Origin: Pinus tabuliformis | Taxonomy: Eukaryota > Streptophyta > Pinopsida > Pinales > Pinaceae | Direction: 5' to 3' | DNA: 64,000 bases | Assembly: GCA_031772625.1 (NCBI GenBank) | Contig: CM062813.1 | Coordinates: 768,738,720 to 768,802,719 of the forward strand | Part shown: piece by piece, positions 34,550 to 47,738 of the stretch | Layout of the letters: every line of letters begins with the position of its first letter | Numbering within the stretch: position 1 is the first letter of the stretch | The notes under the pieces: generated by a model | What the model saw: the letters and a program-made list of their open reading frames with translations, nothing else | Database searches by the model: none | Told to the model about the DNA's origin: nothing | Position numbers and translations under genes: made by a program

Positions 34550-35965
34550 CTCCCTCTCAACAAGAAAGGGATTATCTGCCACCCTGATCCTGTCTCTATG
34601 GAACTCAAATTTACACTTTGACAATGCCTTTGTCAAAATGTCAGCATCTTGCTCCTCTGTCGAAATATACTGCAACAACATGATCCTCCTCGCTACACAG
34701 TCTCTGAGATGATGATACCGGCTATCGATGTGCTTGGACCTATCATGAAATATTGGATTCTTAGAGAGTTTGAAACAACTCTGATTATCACAATAGATCA
34801 CAGTTGGATCCATCCTCTGATCAAACAAACCAACTAGAATTTTCCGCATCCAGATGGCCTTACATGCTGCTTGACTTGCAGCCATGTATTCTTCCTCTAC
34901 CGAGATGAGTGCAACCGACCTCTATTTCCTGCTGTACCAAGAAACTGTTGCTGACCCAAGGTTGAAAATACCTCCTAATGTGCTCTTCTGATTTGATGGA
35001 ATCCCTACCCAATCTGCATCAGTGAAGTCCTATAGCTTCACTCCCTCTATCTATCTGTACCATAATCCATACTGAGATGTGCCTTTGAGGTATCTCAATA
35101 CATGATTTTCCACCTTCCAGAACGTCTTGGTAGGCTAAACCATCGCTTGACTAAGCTGGTTCACCGCATAGCACAAATCTGGTCATGTGTTCATTAAGTA
35201 CATCAGTGAACCCACAAGGTATCTGTACACAGTAGCCTCAACCACTTCTCTTGAAGTAGCAACCTCATTCCTCTAGTTACCTGCTAGAGGAGTCTGCATG
35301 GGCTTGCACTTCTCCATGTGGAATCTCCTGAGTATCTCGTTGGCATACTTGCCCTGAGACACAAACAAGTCCCCATCCTTCTGCCACACTTCCATGCCAA
35401 GGAAGTAATGCATGAGACCCACGTCTTTCATCTCGAATTATCTTGCAAGGTCCTCCTTGGAAGACACGATCAACTAATCATCAACAGTTAATATGAGATC
35501 ATCAACATAAATTACGATGATCAACAACTTACCTTTCACCACGATGTGGTATAGGTTCGCATCTGCTTCACTCTTTGTGAAGCCCTACCTGGTGAAGTAG
35601 ATGTCTATCCTGGTGTGCCAAGCACGAGGTGCTTGCTTCAGCCTGTACAACGCTCTCCTGAGTTGGCACACATGTGACTCACGATCGAAGGTCTCAAAAC
35701 CTTCTAGCTTCTCTATGTACACCTCTTCCTCAATCTGGCCATTGAGGAATACAGTCTTCACATCCATCTAATAGATCTTCCAACCCATCTGTGCTGGTAG
35801 TGCCAACATAGATCTGATAGATGAGTACCTTGCAACAGGAGCAAAAGTCTCATCATAGTCAATCCCCTCAACCTGTGAAAAGCCACAGGAAAAAAATCTT
35901 GCCTTATGCTTCTCAACACTACCATTAGCAGCTTGCTTTACCTTGTAAAGCCAACGAGAACTCAC
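34544..35965 (-). pseudogene. RT and RNase H of element D
   Basis: Copia RT copies the element's RNA. The frame, broken by about ten stops, shows RWLYKVKQAANGSVEKHKAR, YDETFAPVARYSSIRS, MDVKTVFLNG, an RLKQAPRAWH segment and the active site YVDD near 35500. RNase H follows with FTDADWVG, the AEYMA-like EEEYMAASQAACKAIWM, then CDNQSCFKLSKNP and RSKHIDSRYHH. The final codon TGA (34544-34546) lies inside the LTR. Stops examined are TAG, TGA or TAA of C to T type. Confidence 0.92.
34550..34558 (-). other. Polypurine tract of element D
   Basis: GAGAGGGAG on the minus strand, directly against the LTR; typical of plant copia elements. Confidence 0.85.
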
Positions 35966-36014
35966 AAATTACTGTTCTCCGGTCTTAGAACCAGGTCCCA
36001 AACACTGTTACGGA

Positions 36015-37759
36015 CTATGGAGTCATACTGCTCCACCATAGCATCAACCCAAATCGGCTGTTGCACTGATTCCTCAAAGGAAGATGGCTCGGTCTCAACA
36101 CATTCCCCAGCAAGGGCCATGTATGTAGTGTACCTCTTAGGTGACCTCCTCTATCTGTGCTGAGAATATGGTGCTCCCACATTCTCTCTCGCATCCTCCA
36201 ACAATCTGTCAGCTTCTCTTGTGCACTTCCATCCATCTTTGGAAGACTCTGCTTGAGTGGATGTCTCCACTCTTGGAACCTCTACATGTGGCTGCTCCGC
36301 ATCAGTCTAAGGCTCCTCCTCCTTAGGAACCAATAGTTCCTCCATAGCCTGTAGTTTTAACTCCCTCTCAAGGGAAACTCACATGGCCTTTTTCTCATCA
36401 AACTTGAGATCTCTGTAAACCACTGTCCTTTGACTGGTAGGCAAGTACACCCGATAGTTGTGAGGTGTATCAGTGTACCCCACAAATATCCCCAACTCTA
36501 TTATTGGCTCAAGCTTCTTTTGTGCATCCTTTGTCACATGGCAATATACCTATGAGCCAAAGATCCTGAAGTGACCCACATCTGGTCTCTTATGGGAGAA
36601 AGCTTCCTCTGGTGTCTTCATCCCAAGTATGCGATGTGGGCTTCTATTATGCAAATAGACCAGTGTGTTGCATGCCTTAGCCCACAAGTGAAGTGGTAGG
36701 CCTTGGTCACGTAGCATTGCCCATGCTGCCCCTACAATAGTTATGTTCTTCCTCTAGGCCACCCCATTCTGTTGTGGGGTATGAGGTGCCGTCAAATCTC
36801 GTTTAATTCCTTCCATTGTAAAAAAGTCCTTAAACTCTTGAGAGACATATTATCCACTGTTGTCGCTTCTCAAGGCTTTGATCTTCTTCCCTGACTCTTT
36901 CTCAACCAAATCTTTGAACTCATAAAACTTTGTGAAAGTTTGATCCTTCTTCTGCATGAAATAAATCCAACATTTACGAGAATAGTCATCAATGAAAATC
37001 ACATAATACCTTTGCTTTGCTATGGATTCCATTGATAATGGTCCACACAAATTAGTACGAACTCACTCTAAGATAGCCTCTGCTTGACTGTTTCAATCGT
37101 GAAGGGAAGACTTGGTGTACTTTCCCAAGGTACAACCTTTGCATGTGTCAACTTGCTCAAGTTTACCTTTGCGAAGTCCTATAGATATCTACTACATTAT
37201 CTTGAAAGCCCCATGATGCAAATGGCCAAACCGCCTATGCCACAACTTGCCAATGTCTTGGCTTTGCACCAATTCTGCTTTCATACTCAATGATGCACAA
37301 TGATCTACCTATAGTTTATAGAGATTCTTCACCCAAATCCCTATCCTCTTGGTCTAATCCATGTCTATGTGTCTTAGGAACTCCTTTCCTTTACTGAAGA
37401 CAACATCGTAGCCTCTGTCCTCCAACATCACGATCGATACCAAGTTATTCTTTAGTCCATGCACATACATGACATCTGTCAAGGTGAGAGGAGCTTCGTA
37501 CTCCCTCTAAAAAGCAACCGTGCCCACTCCTGAAACACTATACCTTACGTCATCACCCAACTCTATGTGCCTCTTGAGGTATTTATCCTCCAAGGCACTG
37601 AATAAATTTTTATCATCGGTCATGTGGAATGAGGCTCCACTGTCAAGATACAAGAAACAACCCATCATCGATGACACCATGCATGTGATGAGGGTCAAGT
37701 CCATTTCGAACTGAGAGGCTAATGCCTCACCTTCCGATCCTTCCAAGGATCCCTTCTTG
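36015..37759 (-). pseudogene. Protease and integrase of element D
   Basis: The protease active site is LYLDSGASFHMT. The integrase zinc region is LWHRRFGHLHHGA and then CKGCTLGK; the core shows VIFIDDYSRKCWIYFM, ALRSDNSG and PQQNGVAxRKN, where the catalytic E codon appears to be a stop. One frameshift lies between 37050 and 35965, together with several stops. The frame is the same as that of gag. Confidence 0.9.
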
Positions 37760-38589
37760 GACTTCTTCAATGGGCAATTAGTCACATAATGTCCCATCTT
37801 GTGACAATTAAATAATCTTACTTTAGACATGTCGCCCTTCTTCCCTCCATGAGAAGAATTCGATTTAAAATGGGAAGCCTTCCCCTTCCCTTTCCTTGCC
37901 TTACTTGCTAAGGCTAGATTTTCTTCATCATCATTCTTGGATGAAGAACCATCTCATGTGCTCCTCCTAATCTCCTCCTGCATAAGATCCGACCACAGTC
38001 GTTCCCAATCCAGTAGTTCCTCCCTTCCATTCACAGAGTCCTGGTAGCTATTCCAACTCTTTGGAAGGCCAAGGAGAAAGAGGCTCACCATATCATCATC
38101 AAAAGTAGTTATTCCCACACTGCCAAGCTCATCTTTGCAGGTGGTGAGCTTGTTCATCTATGCGGAAATAGTATTTCCCTTCTCCATATTGATTCTTCGA
38201 AGCTTATCCTTGAGTGCCAATTTCCTCTGGTCGCTACTATTCTGGTAGAGGTCCTTCAATGTCTTCCACATTGAAAATGGAGTATCCTTCCCATGGAGAG
38301 TCGAGACAATATGGTCTCGAACTCCCTCAAGGATGATCTATCTCGCCTTCGCCACACACTTCTTCCACTCAGCCAACTCTTGTGCATTAGTGGAAGCTGG
38401 CTTTGGGATTTCTTGATCAATGAATTCCTTCAAGGCATTGTCTTCTAATACGACCTCCATTCTATCTTTCCATGCTATGTAATTTGAGCTACCTTCCAAG
38501 GCATACTCTAGTCTCAAGCCATAGAATGCCATTGGCCAACCTTGAAGTATGATATGAATTTGATTTGCACCTACAACCCCGAACTTCAA
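37760..38589 (-). pseudogene. gag: Gag of element D
   Basis: The copia Gag pattern is clear: NYIAWKDRMEVVLEDN, then LYQNSSDQRKLALKDKLRRI, then LLGLPKSWNSY. The zinc knuckle reads RLFNCHKMGHYVTNC; the first cysteine of C-x2-C-x4-H-x4-C is replaced by L. Stops at 38338-38340, 38158-38160 and 37954-37956 break it. The true start is just left of the primer site at 38621. Confidence 0.9.
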
Positions 38590-38620
38590 ACTTCAAATTC
38601 CCTTCTTAGTATATTGTTCA

Positions 38621-38634
38621 CAGCTTTGATACCA
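38621..38634 (-). other. Primer-binding site of element D
   Basis: TGGTATCAAAGCTG on the minus strand abuts the 5' LTR. It fits the initiator-methionine tRNA site (TGGTATCAGAGC) used by most plant copia elements. Confidence 0.9.
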
Positions 38635-39310
38635 TGTAGAAAATCTAATGGTAGGTTAACCCGATAATGAAATGTAAATCAAAGAAGAATACTATAGCCT
38701 ACTTCTACTATCAATTTGCGGAAGCTTAAAGATCGAGCTGAACAATATAACCAAAAGAAGAAGAATCAATGGCACAATATACATGAAAATACTTTGGGAA
38801 AGCCTCAGCTAGAAACCCCACACTATTATATTACCATACATTGTGGAAATACATAGGAATTATACAAATCCTTAGCTCTCACAGCTAGCCAGCTCTCAAT
38901 ACAATCCTCACATATGCTCACTGGCAATCTTGGCTTCTCTCCAACCTTCCTCTATGCCCTCCAAGCTCCTATTTCCTTGCATTGTTCCTTGTGGATGACC
39001 TTCCTATTACCAAGTGGAAAACCAAGCCTTCAAAACTGCGAAATCCTCAAGGATGAATCCTTGACTGCATGCATGAGTTTTACCCATGAGTAAACACATG
39101 CAACTAATAGTACACTGTCCTTGAACATTAATCTCAACTAGGTCTTTCTCAAAATATACATGCATGAGTTTCTGATGAGGGAATCTTCAGTTAACTGGAG
39201 TAGCACTAGTTGAGTGCATTAATGCATCAACTGACTGTTAACTCACTATTAGTTCCTCAAACAGTTTGGAACAAATTAAATTGGAATATTCTTGTTGCCA
39301 TATTTCAACA
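38635..39310 (-). repeat. 5' LTR of element D, with a 208-bp deletion
   Basis: It matches 33666-34549 except that GGAACAAATTAAATTGG replaces 208 extra bases. The deletion ends lie in short AAATTAA-type homology. The missing part lies at the U3 end. Confidence 0.92.
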
Positions 39311-39315
39311 TTACG

Positions 39316-40560
39316 TTGTTATTCATGAATTCAACAAGACCATTCCCCTGTGAATAATAATTAGCTGAATGTTTCAATACAATGCCATTTTCCAATGAAA
39401 AATCATAAAGCGTTAGCAATGAGAAGTATGTTGCATTGTCTAAAATAAGTGAAGTAGGAATGTCGAACTTGGAAATGATGTTCTGTTGCAGAAAGTTAAT
39501 GACTTCTTGATCATTCACCTGTTTGAGCGGAACTGCTTTTGTCCATTGTGTGAAGTAATCTGTGGAAGTGAGGATGTAGCGATGTTACTTTTATGAATGC
39601 GAAAATATTTCTCCAATAATATCCAAGACCCACTGTTGAAAATGTTCTTCCACTACAACGGGGCAACTGACTTCTTGTTTCTGTGAGCACGCCTCTGATA
39701 GACGAGGCACTTGCAGGCATAAGCATGAGCATCTTTGAATAATGTAGGCCGGTAAAGTCCGTCCCACATGACCTTATCTACTATTGTGTTGCCAGCAAAG
39801 TATCCCCTGGATGGTTCATTGTGGAGATCATGCAATACCTTTTCTGAATCATGTGATTCCAAACACTTGAGTAGTACTCCATCGTGGTGCTTTCTGAAAA
39901 GCACCCAATGCACCAACTGATAGGATAATGCTTTAAGTGTGAGTTCCCTCTTCTTCTATGCAGAAAAGTGGGAGGGCATGGTGTCATTCTCAAGGTATTG
40001 GCACACATCGACATACCAAGAGTTTATGCTAGCAGTGAGGGAGGCTCACTCAACATTGTAAATCTCAATTTCCTGATCCCATCTTGAAAGGTCTTCTTCT
40101 ATTTCGTTCACTGTTTCTACCACTAGTTGACAAAGACCATGGCCTTGATTGTGTGAACTGGATTGATCTCTAGATAATATTCTTACAACTCAGTCATCTA
40201 GTTTGATCTCCTTTCGCCAAGCTCTTATTGAACGAGTAGTGATCTTACTGTTGGGTGTGGAACAAAGATAATGCAATGATTCTTCAATAGATAGGGTCAA
40301 AATTTCTTTACCGCCTTGTATCCTGTATAATATTGTTTTTCCATGGTGGGGTAGTTAAGTTTAGGTACTTGCAAACTTGCTCTCATGAAATACATAGGTC
40401 GCTCATTGTTTAGGTCATCCTTTTGGGTGAGTATGACGGTGAGAGAGGTGTTAGAAGAAAAGGTGTAGAGTAAGAAATATTTGTTTAAGTCTTGGTTGTA
40501 AAATGCAGGTGCTTCTACGATAGCCTATTTAATATGGAAAAAGGCCTCTTTTTACCTTTT
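39316..40560 (-). pseudogene. RNase H end and integrase core of element C, right of D
   Basis: From right to left, a decayed RNase H C-terminal region is followed by the integrase zinc region (HDLHNEPSRGYFAGNT, then CKCLVYQRR). The core then shows VLDIIGEI (first D), SLILDNATYF (second D) and YYSQGNGLVEFMNNN (E). Frames shift at about 39650 and 39730. The last codons run into element D's right LTR. With 33251-33660 it makes a complete integrase. Confidence 0.85.
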
Positions 40561-41440
40561 ATCTCATTTATAAATTTCATCCTTCTACACCATCTCCTGT
40601 ATAGGCTTAACAATCTTAGTGTAGTTAGAGATAAACTTGCGGAGGAAGGTGATTTTCATCAAGAAGGAATGCATAGCCTTCTTATTCACCAGGAAGGGAA
40701 TCTGTGTGATTATTTTTACCTTGCACCAGTCTACCTTAATCCTACTTTTGGAAATAATGTGTCCCAAGAGATTACCCTCAGACACCGTGAAGATACTTTT
40801 CTTGGGATTTAAGGATACCACGTACTTCCGACATCACTCAAAAGTTTTACTTAGGTAGCGTATGTGGTATGACCTCTGTTTTGAAAACATCATTACGTCA
40901 TCAAGATAGACCACTAGGTTCCGTCCAATCAGCCGATGGAATACGATGTCCATAGCGCATTGAAATGTTTCACCATCATTTATTAACCCAAATAATATTC
41001 ACCTGAATGCAAACGTGCCCCACTTCGTGCGAAAGATGGTCTTAAGCCTATTAGGCTCTGAAACCATAACCTGGTTGTATCCTGAGTAATCTTCTAACAA
41101 ATAAAACATTTCTGACCCCAATAGTGTTTTAAGTATATGTTCCATATACAACACGGGGTATTTTTACTTGTCTGAGGCACGATTGAGATTTCAGAAATTG
41201 ACTCACAAGCGAATTTACCTTGACTTCTTTCTCACTTGGACCAAATTTGACACCCAAGTTGAGTGTTGCAATTTTTTTATGATCCGTGCATCCAAACTTT
41301 TCCTCAACGCTTTCTGAATAAGAGGCTCAAGCATTGGATGTACTTTTATAAATTTATATTGGAATGGCTTGGTCCCTTGTTTTAGGGGTATCACATCCTG
41401 GATGATTTGCATGTCATAAGTTTTAAGCTCATCATACATT
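40561..41440 (-). pseudogene. Reverse transcriptase of element C
   Basis: The first segment (41439-41215) includes LKTYDMQIIQDVIPLKQGTK and STWVSNLVQVRKKS. The middle is decayed, with the active site readable as VVYLDDVMMFSKQ near 40900. The palm-to-connection part (40821-40585) has NPKKSIFTVSEGNLLGHII and KITFLRKFISNYTKI. Several frameshifts are present. Confidence 0.85.
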
Positions 41441-41604
41441 CATACGAACACATCTTGGTACTACTTGAATAAGTGGATAAAGGTTTGCCGCTCTTATGGT
41501 GTATAACAAGTACCAATATTAACATGCTACGAATATGTTTTTGTTCCCAAGTTAATATGCTCGTGTGACAATTTTGTAGCAAAGTACCCTTGTAGCTTGT
41601 TGGA

Positions 41605-41841
41605 CTAGTCTCTTCTCAACAACACTATGTATGCTTCTAGAATGTCCACAATCAATATGTCGATACATTGGTGGACTCGCTTATCGGATGATAAATGGAT
41701 GATCATCTGTGAGTTCACTAATTTCTTGGACAAGATTTTGTCCAACTGAATAATCTGTCCATCTGTTTTGTCCCATTTTGTGTTGATTTTCTTGGCAATA
41801 GATAATGGAATTATGTTCACCAATGCACCAGAATCAACCAA
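41605..41841 (-). pseudogene. Protease of element C
   Basis: The active site is LVDSGALVNIIPLSIAKK in a 78-residue open frame, with a second segment ending IVDILEAYIVLLRRD (equivalent to the usual LLGRPW region). It sits 235 bases left of the insertion point of element E. No RNase H lies between it and RT, unlike in E. Confidence 0.85.
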
Positions 41842-42915
41842 GAAATTGTGTACATTGAAATTAATATTTTCAAAATTAACATAAGATGGAAGAGAGTATT
41901 TTCATCCATTATTAAAGCATTAAGTACATATTTGAGGGAACCAGAAGATGTACCAGATCCCTTGTCACAAGAAGCATCATTACCTATAGTGGACTACCCA
42001 AGTGCACGTAAGAGGATATCCCGTTGTCTTGTGATCTTTGTTAACTCAAATTTTTAAATTTTCGTACAAACCTTATGTTTTATCTCTGAGATAATAATGG
42101 TTAGCTATTATGCCACAACATCTCAGATAATTGTTTTGGGGGTTTTGTTTTAATTTGGGAGACGAATGGATGAAACAGATATAGAACTGATGTGCTTAAC
42201 CTCTTGAATAATATCAATATCTTGCAGAGGGTTGCTATAAATATTTACACAGTGAAATAGCTTTTATGATGATGAGAAGAAACAGAAAAGTAATATGATT
42301 GCCACAGTTTTCAAATTGAAAGCTAAATAATCATAAGTATGAAAACCTTTAAACTATGTTTAAAAGGTTTGAGAAAATACACATGAGCTTACAAAAGATG
42401 CTGATGATTTATGGATTTTGAGGGAATTAATTAAAAAAATAGTCCATTAATTCATTCTCTTTATAGATTATCACTTCAGAAGCTTATAGGAATATATTCA
42501 AATACAATTATTCCTACATATTTATCTCTGAAAGACACAAGCATATGAAGAAAAAACATAATGAATGACACTGGAAACACTTACAGGAAACAAAAACTAT
42601 GTAAAACAGAATTTAGAATCCTTTGCTTCGTATTAATGATCCAGAAAGATTAATTACATCAGATATCTAGAAATGCTTCTTCAAGGGTGCAACCCTTAAT
42701 AACTCGTGAAGAGAGTTATTTATACAATAGTAGGACGAAAAATATCCTAAACTGCTTTTACAAAAATAGATTATTTACACAATCAAAAATAAAATTGTCT
42801 AATGATCTAGCACTATTTTGGTGTTGTGCTGTTTGATGACTATTACTGAAAAAGTTGAAAAGTGGTTGAAGTTGGCTGACTATTCCCTCAAAAACTGAAT
42901 GTTGTTCAATTATCC

Positions 42916-45900
42916 TTAATCAAGTAAATCTATTAATTCTTCCCAGCGTTTCTTATCTGGGATAGAAATCTTTGTTACCCTCCTGTAGATTTCATCCATC
43001 TCGGTGTATTTAGTAAAAGTGGGTTTTACCAAAAATATATGCTTGATTTCATCCAGGATGAAGAAAGAATCCCTGAGTGTTTTTACTATGAGAGCTGGTG
43101 TTGCTGATCCTTTGATATTGGAGACTGAAGCTGCATGGGTGCCCACCTCTGTTAACTTCTTGACATAATCCTCAATTGGCATTAATTTATCATTAATAAC
43201 CATCATAGAAGGTAAACCCTTGCTGACCAAAGGTTCAATTTTGTTGAAAAATCTCTGAACTATGTTGTTAACATTGCTGCACTTTTCTTGTAGCTGAAGG
43301 GTGATATTTTTCTTAGTGATAATCTTCTTTACCTCTAATATCGTTGCAGTTCTATTGCTTATTCTTAATTCCTCAAGCTCATAGTCATCCTTGGAATTTA
43401 GAAACTTGATTATATCAGAGGCAGTCTCTGGCATATCCTCCAACTGCTTAGTTATGGTTTCCACTGCTTCCTGAGCTTTTTCCAAGAGATCTTTCTAATT
43501 GAATATTATCTTAATGGAGGGCCAAATCTCCTTGATTTCTTCTGTTATTTCTTCCCACAGAATTTCTTTTTCTAAACCCAAATTGTTTCCTATGAAGGAA
43601 TCTGTGAGTTCTCTCTGCAACATTTCCACTTGGACTTTGAGTCTGCTTGTTTCAGTTGTATGTGAACTATATGATATAGACTTCATAAGACATAATTCTT
43701 TGAGTTCATCCTTCAGTTTATTGATTTCTCCTGCCTGGATAGACAGGTTCTGAAAAACTTCAATAAGCTCTTCAGCTCCTTCTGCTGTACCCGTTGCTGA
43801 TGTAGTGGCTGAAATAGAAACTCAGTTGATGGGAACTACTGCAAGAGAGACTACATCCACTGAAGTTTGAATGTTCCTGATAGCTTCCTCCTTCTCCTTA
43901 ACCAATTTCTCCATCTGCTCCTCCATTTTTTTTATTTGCAAATTCTGTTCTATGATGAGCTTCATCATATCTGACTTTTGAGTCTCTGTCTCCTTGATTT
44001 CTTTGGCCATTGGATCCTCAGATGCTGGTAGTTTCAGTTGTTTCTTTAATGCTGCAACCTCAGTGTTATTTTTCTTAATGAGCTCCTATGTGACATTTAT
44101 GTTTGAGGGATCATATCCCATCCTTAGCACTAGGTTTTCCAAGGATTGAATCTTGGTATCCTTTGCTAATGAGGAGACCTCCTCCAACTTTAGTTGCGAC
44201 TGAATGTTGGCCAATGTAACATACATTTTTGACAAACTCATAGCAGTGTTTGTCAAGGTTGAAGCAATCATATGTCCAGATTTTTTTTTCATATCAATTT
44301 GATCAATTGGATGCACATACTTGACATTAAACTCAAAGGAAGTGTGTTTCTGGTATTGTGCCGCGGTCCTGGGCTAAGGAACTTGGGCCTGAAAGAAAGC
44401 CATTTTCATCCTCCCCTTCTTAGAGTCGAAGACTGAAAGAAGCCTAGCTTGAGAGCTGGAAGAATGTTTCCAGAACTGGGTGTAAGTATTCAACTTCAAT
44501 TCTTCATTCTTTCTTTTGATTTCACTAAAGACATGGAAGATGTCTTCCTCTTTATTCTTTGGAATGCCTCCAACAATTTGGATTATCTTCTATTCATGAG
44601 AAGTGGTAGATTGAGTTGGAGATTGTATAGAATGTCCACCAGACTGTGAATCAATATTCATAGAGACCCTTTGTTTCTTTTTCTTGTGAAAAACCTTGAG
44701 GCCTTGGCTTGTTGCCTCTGTTGCAGGTGAAGATTTTTCTTCCCTCCCTCTCTTGGATGTCCTTTCCTGTGCAATTGGAGTTTGCATATTTTATTTAGAG
44801 ATTGCCTACTCCTCAGCCTCTTAGAGGGTATTCTCTGTCCATTCCAATTGATTCTTGAACTGTTCTATATTAGGCCTAGATGTATGTTGATATGGTGTGA
44901 ACTAATTTTCCACCCTGAGTTTGGAGATGACTCACAACGGGGCATATGACCAAGAGAAACTAAGAGAAAATTTCATTTCTTTTGACAGCTTAACAGCTTC
45001 CTCCCCTGCTGCCCTGGTATTACAAATGAAGGGACCAACTTGAGCTTTAAGCTTAAATTGTGATTTATTTTTGGCAACTATAAAATGTACTTCATCTACA
45101 TTCAATATTTGCCTCAATTACTCCAGTGCAAATATTCTAATAGGGAGGTACTTTGGCAGTTTGTAGGGTGGAAGCTCACAACCAAAAACTGTGATTTTTG
45201 TGTAGTTTTGGCAGCAATACGAATCTCCTATTGCAGCTTGATCTATGAACTGAAGTTCTTTGACAATATCCTCACTGATCCTTGGTAATGGAGTGTTGCT
45301 CATAAGGCTAAGGCTGGATGAATAAATAGTTCTATGAACTGCTTGTATGTTAATTCTTCTTTCTCCTTCATCCTGACATTGAAGTCCAAAAAAACACTGA
45401 CTGTTGTTGTCCTTCTTCATCAAGTTTGTGCAAAGGAAATGGGAATTTGTCTCCCTAAAAATATATGAAAAGATACACAAGTACTGAAGCATACTTGAAT
45501 ACTTCTTTAGTGTTAAATTTGAAAAACTTCTCATGTATGGTTTCAGCTGTGAAATAACTGAAATCATAAATAACAATAGGCTTAGAATCAGAAGAAAACA
45601 TGGATAAGAAACTAAGGATGGCTTCGTTGATAGACTGATCAGAGTGATAACCAAGCAAATAGGATAGGATAACAGTAATATGCCTGGTTCTATCAGGAAA
45701 AATAGATGAATCATAAGGGGGATTAGGACTACCAATTGCTAAAAATAGTTCCAGGGTCTGGGATCTCTTGGTAAAGTCCAGTTTGTTATAAGCTTCTATT
45801 AGGTTTTCATGGGAAAAAGGATGAGTTGGTATAGTGGCAGGATCCTACAAAATTTTCTCAATTGAATCAACGTTAATGGGACAGAGGATTTCTCCTGTAG

Positions 45901-46198
45901 GTGAGATAATTGCTCTATGGTTGGGATCATAGGATTCATGGCATTTTCTCACAAACTCCAGAGCTCTTTGTATTTGTGGAAAAATATAGTGGGGTATTTT
46001 GGATTCCCAGAGCCCAATTTCATCACTCCGGTCAATTAGCTGCTCTTCCCACCAATAATAAATTTCAAATAAGTCAAATTGAGAAGAAGTCTCAATGATT
46101 TTACAATCCTTGTCAACTAATGGAGTATGGTGGAAATCAACCTGTGGTTGAATTAGAGGATTTGAAACTTATGCAATCATTTTTCCCTTGCGAGGCAT
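42916..46198 (-). pseudogene. LTR-borne reading frame of E, left copy (about 1094 codons)
   Basis: ATG at 46198 and TAA at 42916-42918 match the right-hand copy. The N-terminal 240 residues read as an ordinary globular protein (for example RAIISPTGEILCPINVDSIEK, DRSDEIGLWESK). A net frameshift lies in about 45340-45470. A basic segment with HKKKKQR at about residues 500-510 could be a nuclear signal, followed by a long K/E/Q-rich coiled coil (about 625-905) and a 190-residue C-terminal part ending WEELIDLLD. I recognise no family. Stops such as those near residues 10 and 120 are C to T type. It overlaps no other element gene; its position puts two copies in every element. Confidence 0.75.
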
Positions 46199-46915
46199 TT
46201 TTTCAAATGAAACTGCGGACTGTAAATGACCAAATGGTAAAAGGAGTTACCAGAGTGGAGACAGGGAATTGACAAGTGGACCTAGTAGATGTGCTTGCGA
46301 ACAGGACAAGTTGTTGAGCTGTATGAGCAGGCAGACTGGCGAATAATCTTGGTCACAGAAGTTAACTGTGTAACCTTTTAAATGCATGACATAGTGCTAA
46401 TAAAGAGAAAAATGGAGTGGGAGGGTGGCACTGAACATTTGAAAATTCATTAATTATCCAACAGGTTAATTAACAGACATTTGGTTATAAATGCGCGGGA
46501 GAAGAAATGAATGGGCAATGGATAGGCGGCAGATGATTAGATGGGAGATATCAAGCGAAAGGTGACATGGAGGTGATGTGGGGCAGTGGTAAACATTGAT
46601 GAAGGATATCGTGTTTAGGGGTAAGACGGAGTGGTTTGTGGTTTTGGGATTTCTAGTCCCAAAAGACTGAAAGGTAAGTTTTGTGGTTTATGTAGGCGGT
46701 ATGAAAAAATGCCCATTTTGTCCCCCCCTAGGCGATAAAATTCGGATGGCGAATGAGGGCCAAAAGGGAGTGTGGGCCATATGATTGCAGAGGAGTGTGC
46801 GGGATGAGAGGTGAGGTAGTGGGAGTTTAACATGTGAGCGGGGAATGAATGGTGGGGTTGCGATATGATAGGCGAACGCGGCGGCTGTGGGTCCAGGTGA
46901 TTTAACGAATGGAGT

Positions 46916-46930
46916 GATAGCATATAAATG
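46916..46930 (-). promoter_or_regulatory. Candidate TATA box in the E LTR (left copy)
   Basis: On the minus strand CATTTATATGCTATC, present in both LTRs (right copy at about 58969-58983), about 720 bases upstream of the LTR frame. A second candidate, CTTTATAAACA at about 58455-58465, is intact only in the right copy. Confidence 0.4.
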
Positions 46931-47738
46931 CAATAACATAAGGTCAAGACTTTGTTTATTTGAACTCCTATCATCAATATGTTTCCTAATGTGTCAATCT
47001 CTAGGAAATAACCATTTCAACATCTCAAACTTTCACATTTCTACCTACCCTTCTATTCCTAACATTTTTACTTATCCTTTCAGAGTGCATTTAAACTAGC
47101 AACCCAATATTTTATTTTTATGAAAAATCTATCTCTATACCTTATTCCCTCCATTGGCTCAGATTAAACTGTTGAGCCAATTTATTTTCTACCTATGAGA
47201 ATTAATTTAAAACAAATCCAATTATGATGCAACTGTATAATTGGATAAAATAACCTAGTGTGGCATCTAAACAAACTGCACACAACTATTATTTTTCAAA
47301 ATGAATTTAGAACAAAGTAGTGGCATTTAGATTTGCAACACTTTTAGAGTTGATTTCTTTTTCTTTTCTGTCTAACCTAACATTTTATTTTGCCTTCATT
47401 TTTTAGGGCATCTACCCTAACATTTTCTTTGATATGGACATATTTATCAAAATATTTTCCTAACATTTTTTATTCAATATTATTTTTGTCCACATCCTAT
47501 CTTAACATTTTGTAAATATATTTTCATTTTTTGTCTAATTTATTCTAACTTATCAAAACCAAAAAATGCTACAACATTGGCTCCAACTGGGGACTGCTTT
47601 CTCCTATAGAATGCAGAGAACCTGCAAATCCATGTGCCTTCTCCTTGGGCTATGGAGTCCTTTGCTGTAAAAAATCTCACTGACAGCTTGAAAAGTAAAA
47701 GAAACTGGAGTTTTTACAATGAAATGTATTCCAACTTC

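Larger units (their letters stand above)
33666..39310 (-). mobile_element. Element D: Ty1/copia retrotransposon
   Basis: LTRs 33666-34549 (884 bp) and 38635-39310 (676 bp) flank a full gag-protease-integrase-RT-RNase H interior on the minus strand, the copia order. The duplication is ATACG (33661-33665) and TTACG (39311-39315). The right LTR lacks 208 bp that the left one has. Primer site and polypurine tract are both canonical. It sits inside element C's integrase. Confidence 0.95.
42076..47576 (-). repeat. 3' LTR of element E
   Basis: Starts TGTTGTAGCA on the minus strand, as do A and C, and ends CTCAGAGATAAAACA. It matches 54122-59745. Bases 42916-46198 hold the LTR frame; 46199-47576 is non-coding U3-like sequence with a TATA-like block at about 46919-46929; 42076-42915 is AT-rich with nothing recognised. 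Confidence 0.93.

Noticed and set aside
44449..44649. Plus-strand frame in both E LTRs (also 56498-56698)
   Set aside because: It is antisense to the long LTR frame, short, and its conservation follows from that of the other strand.
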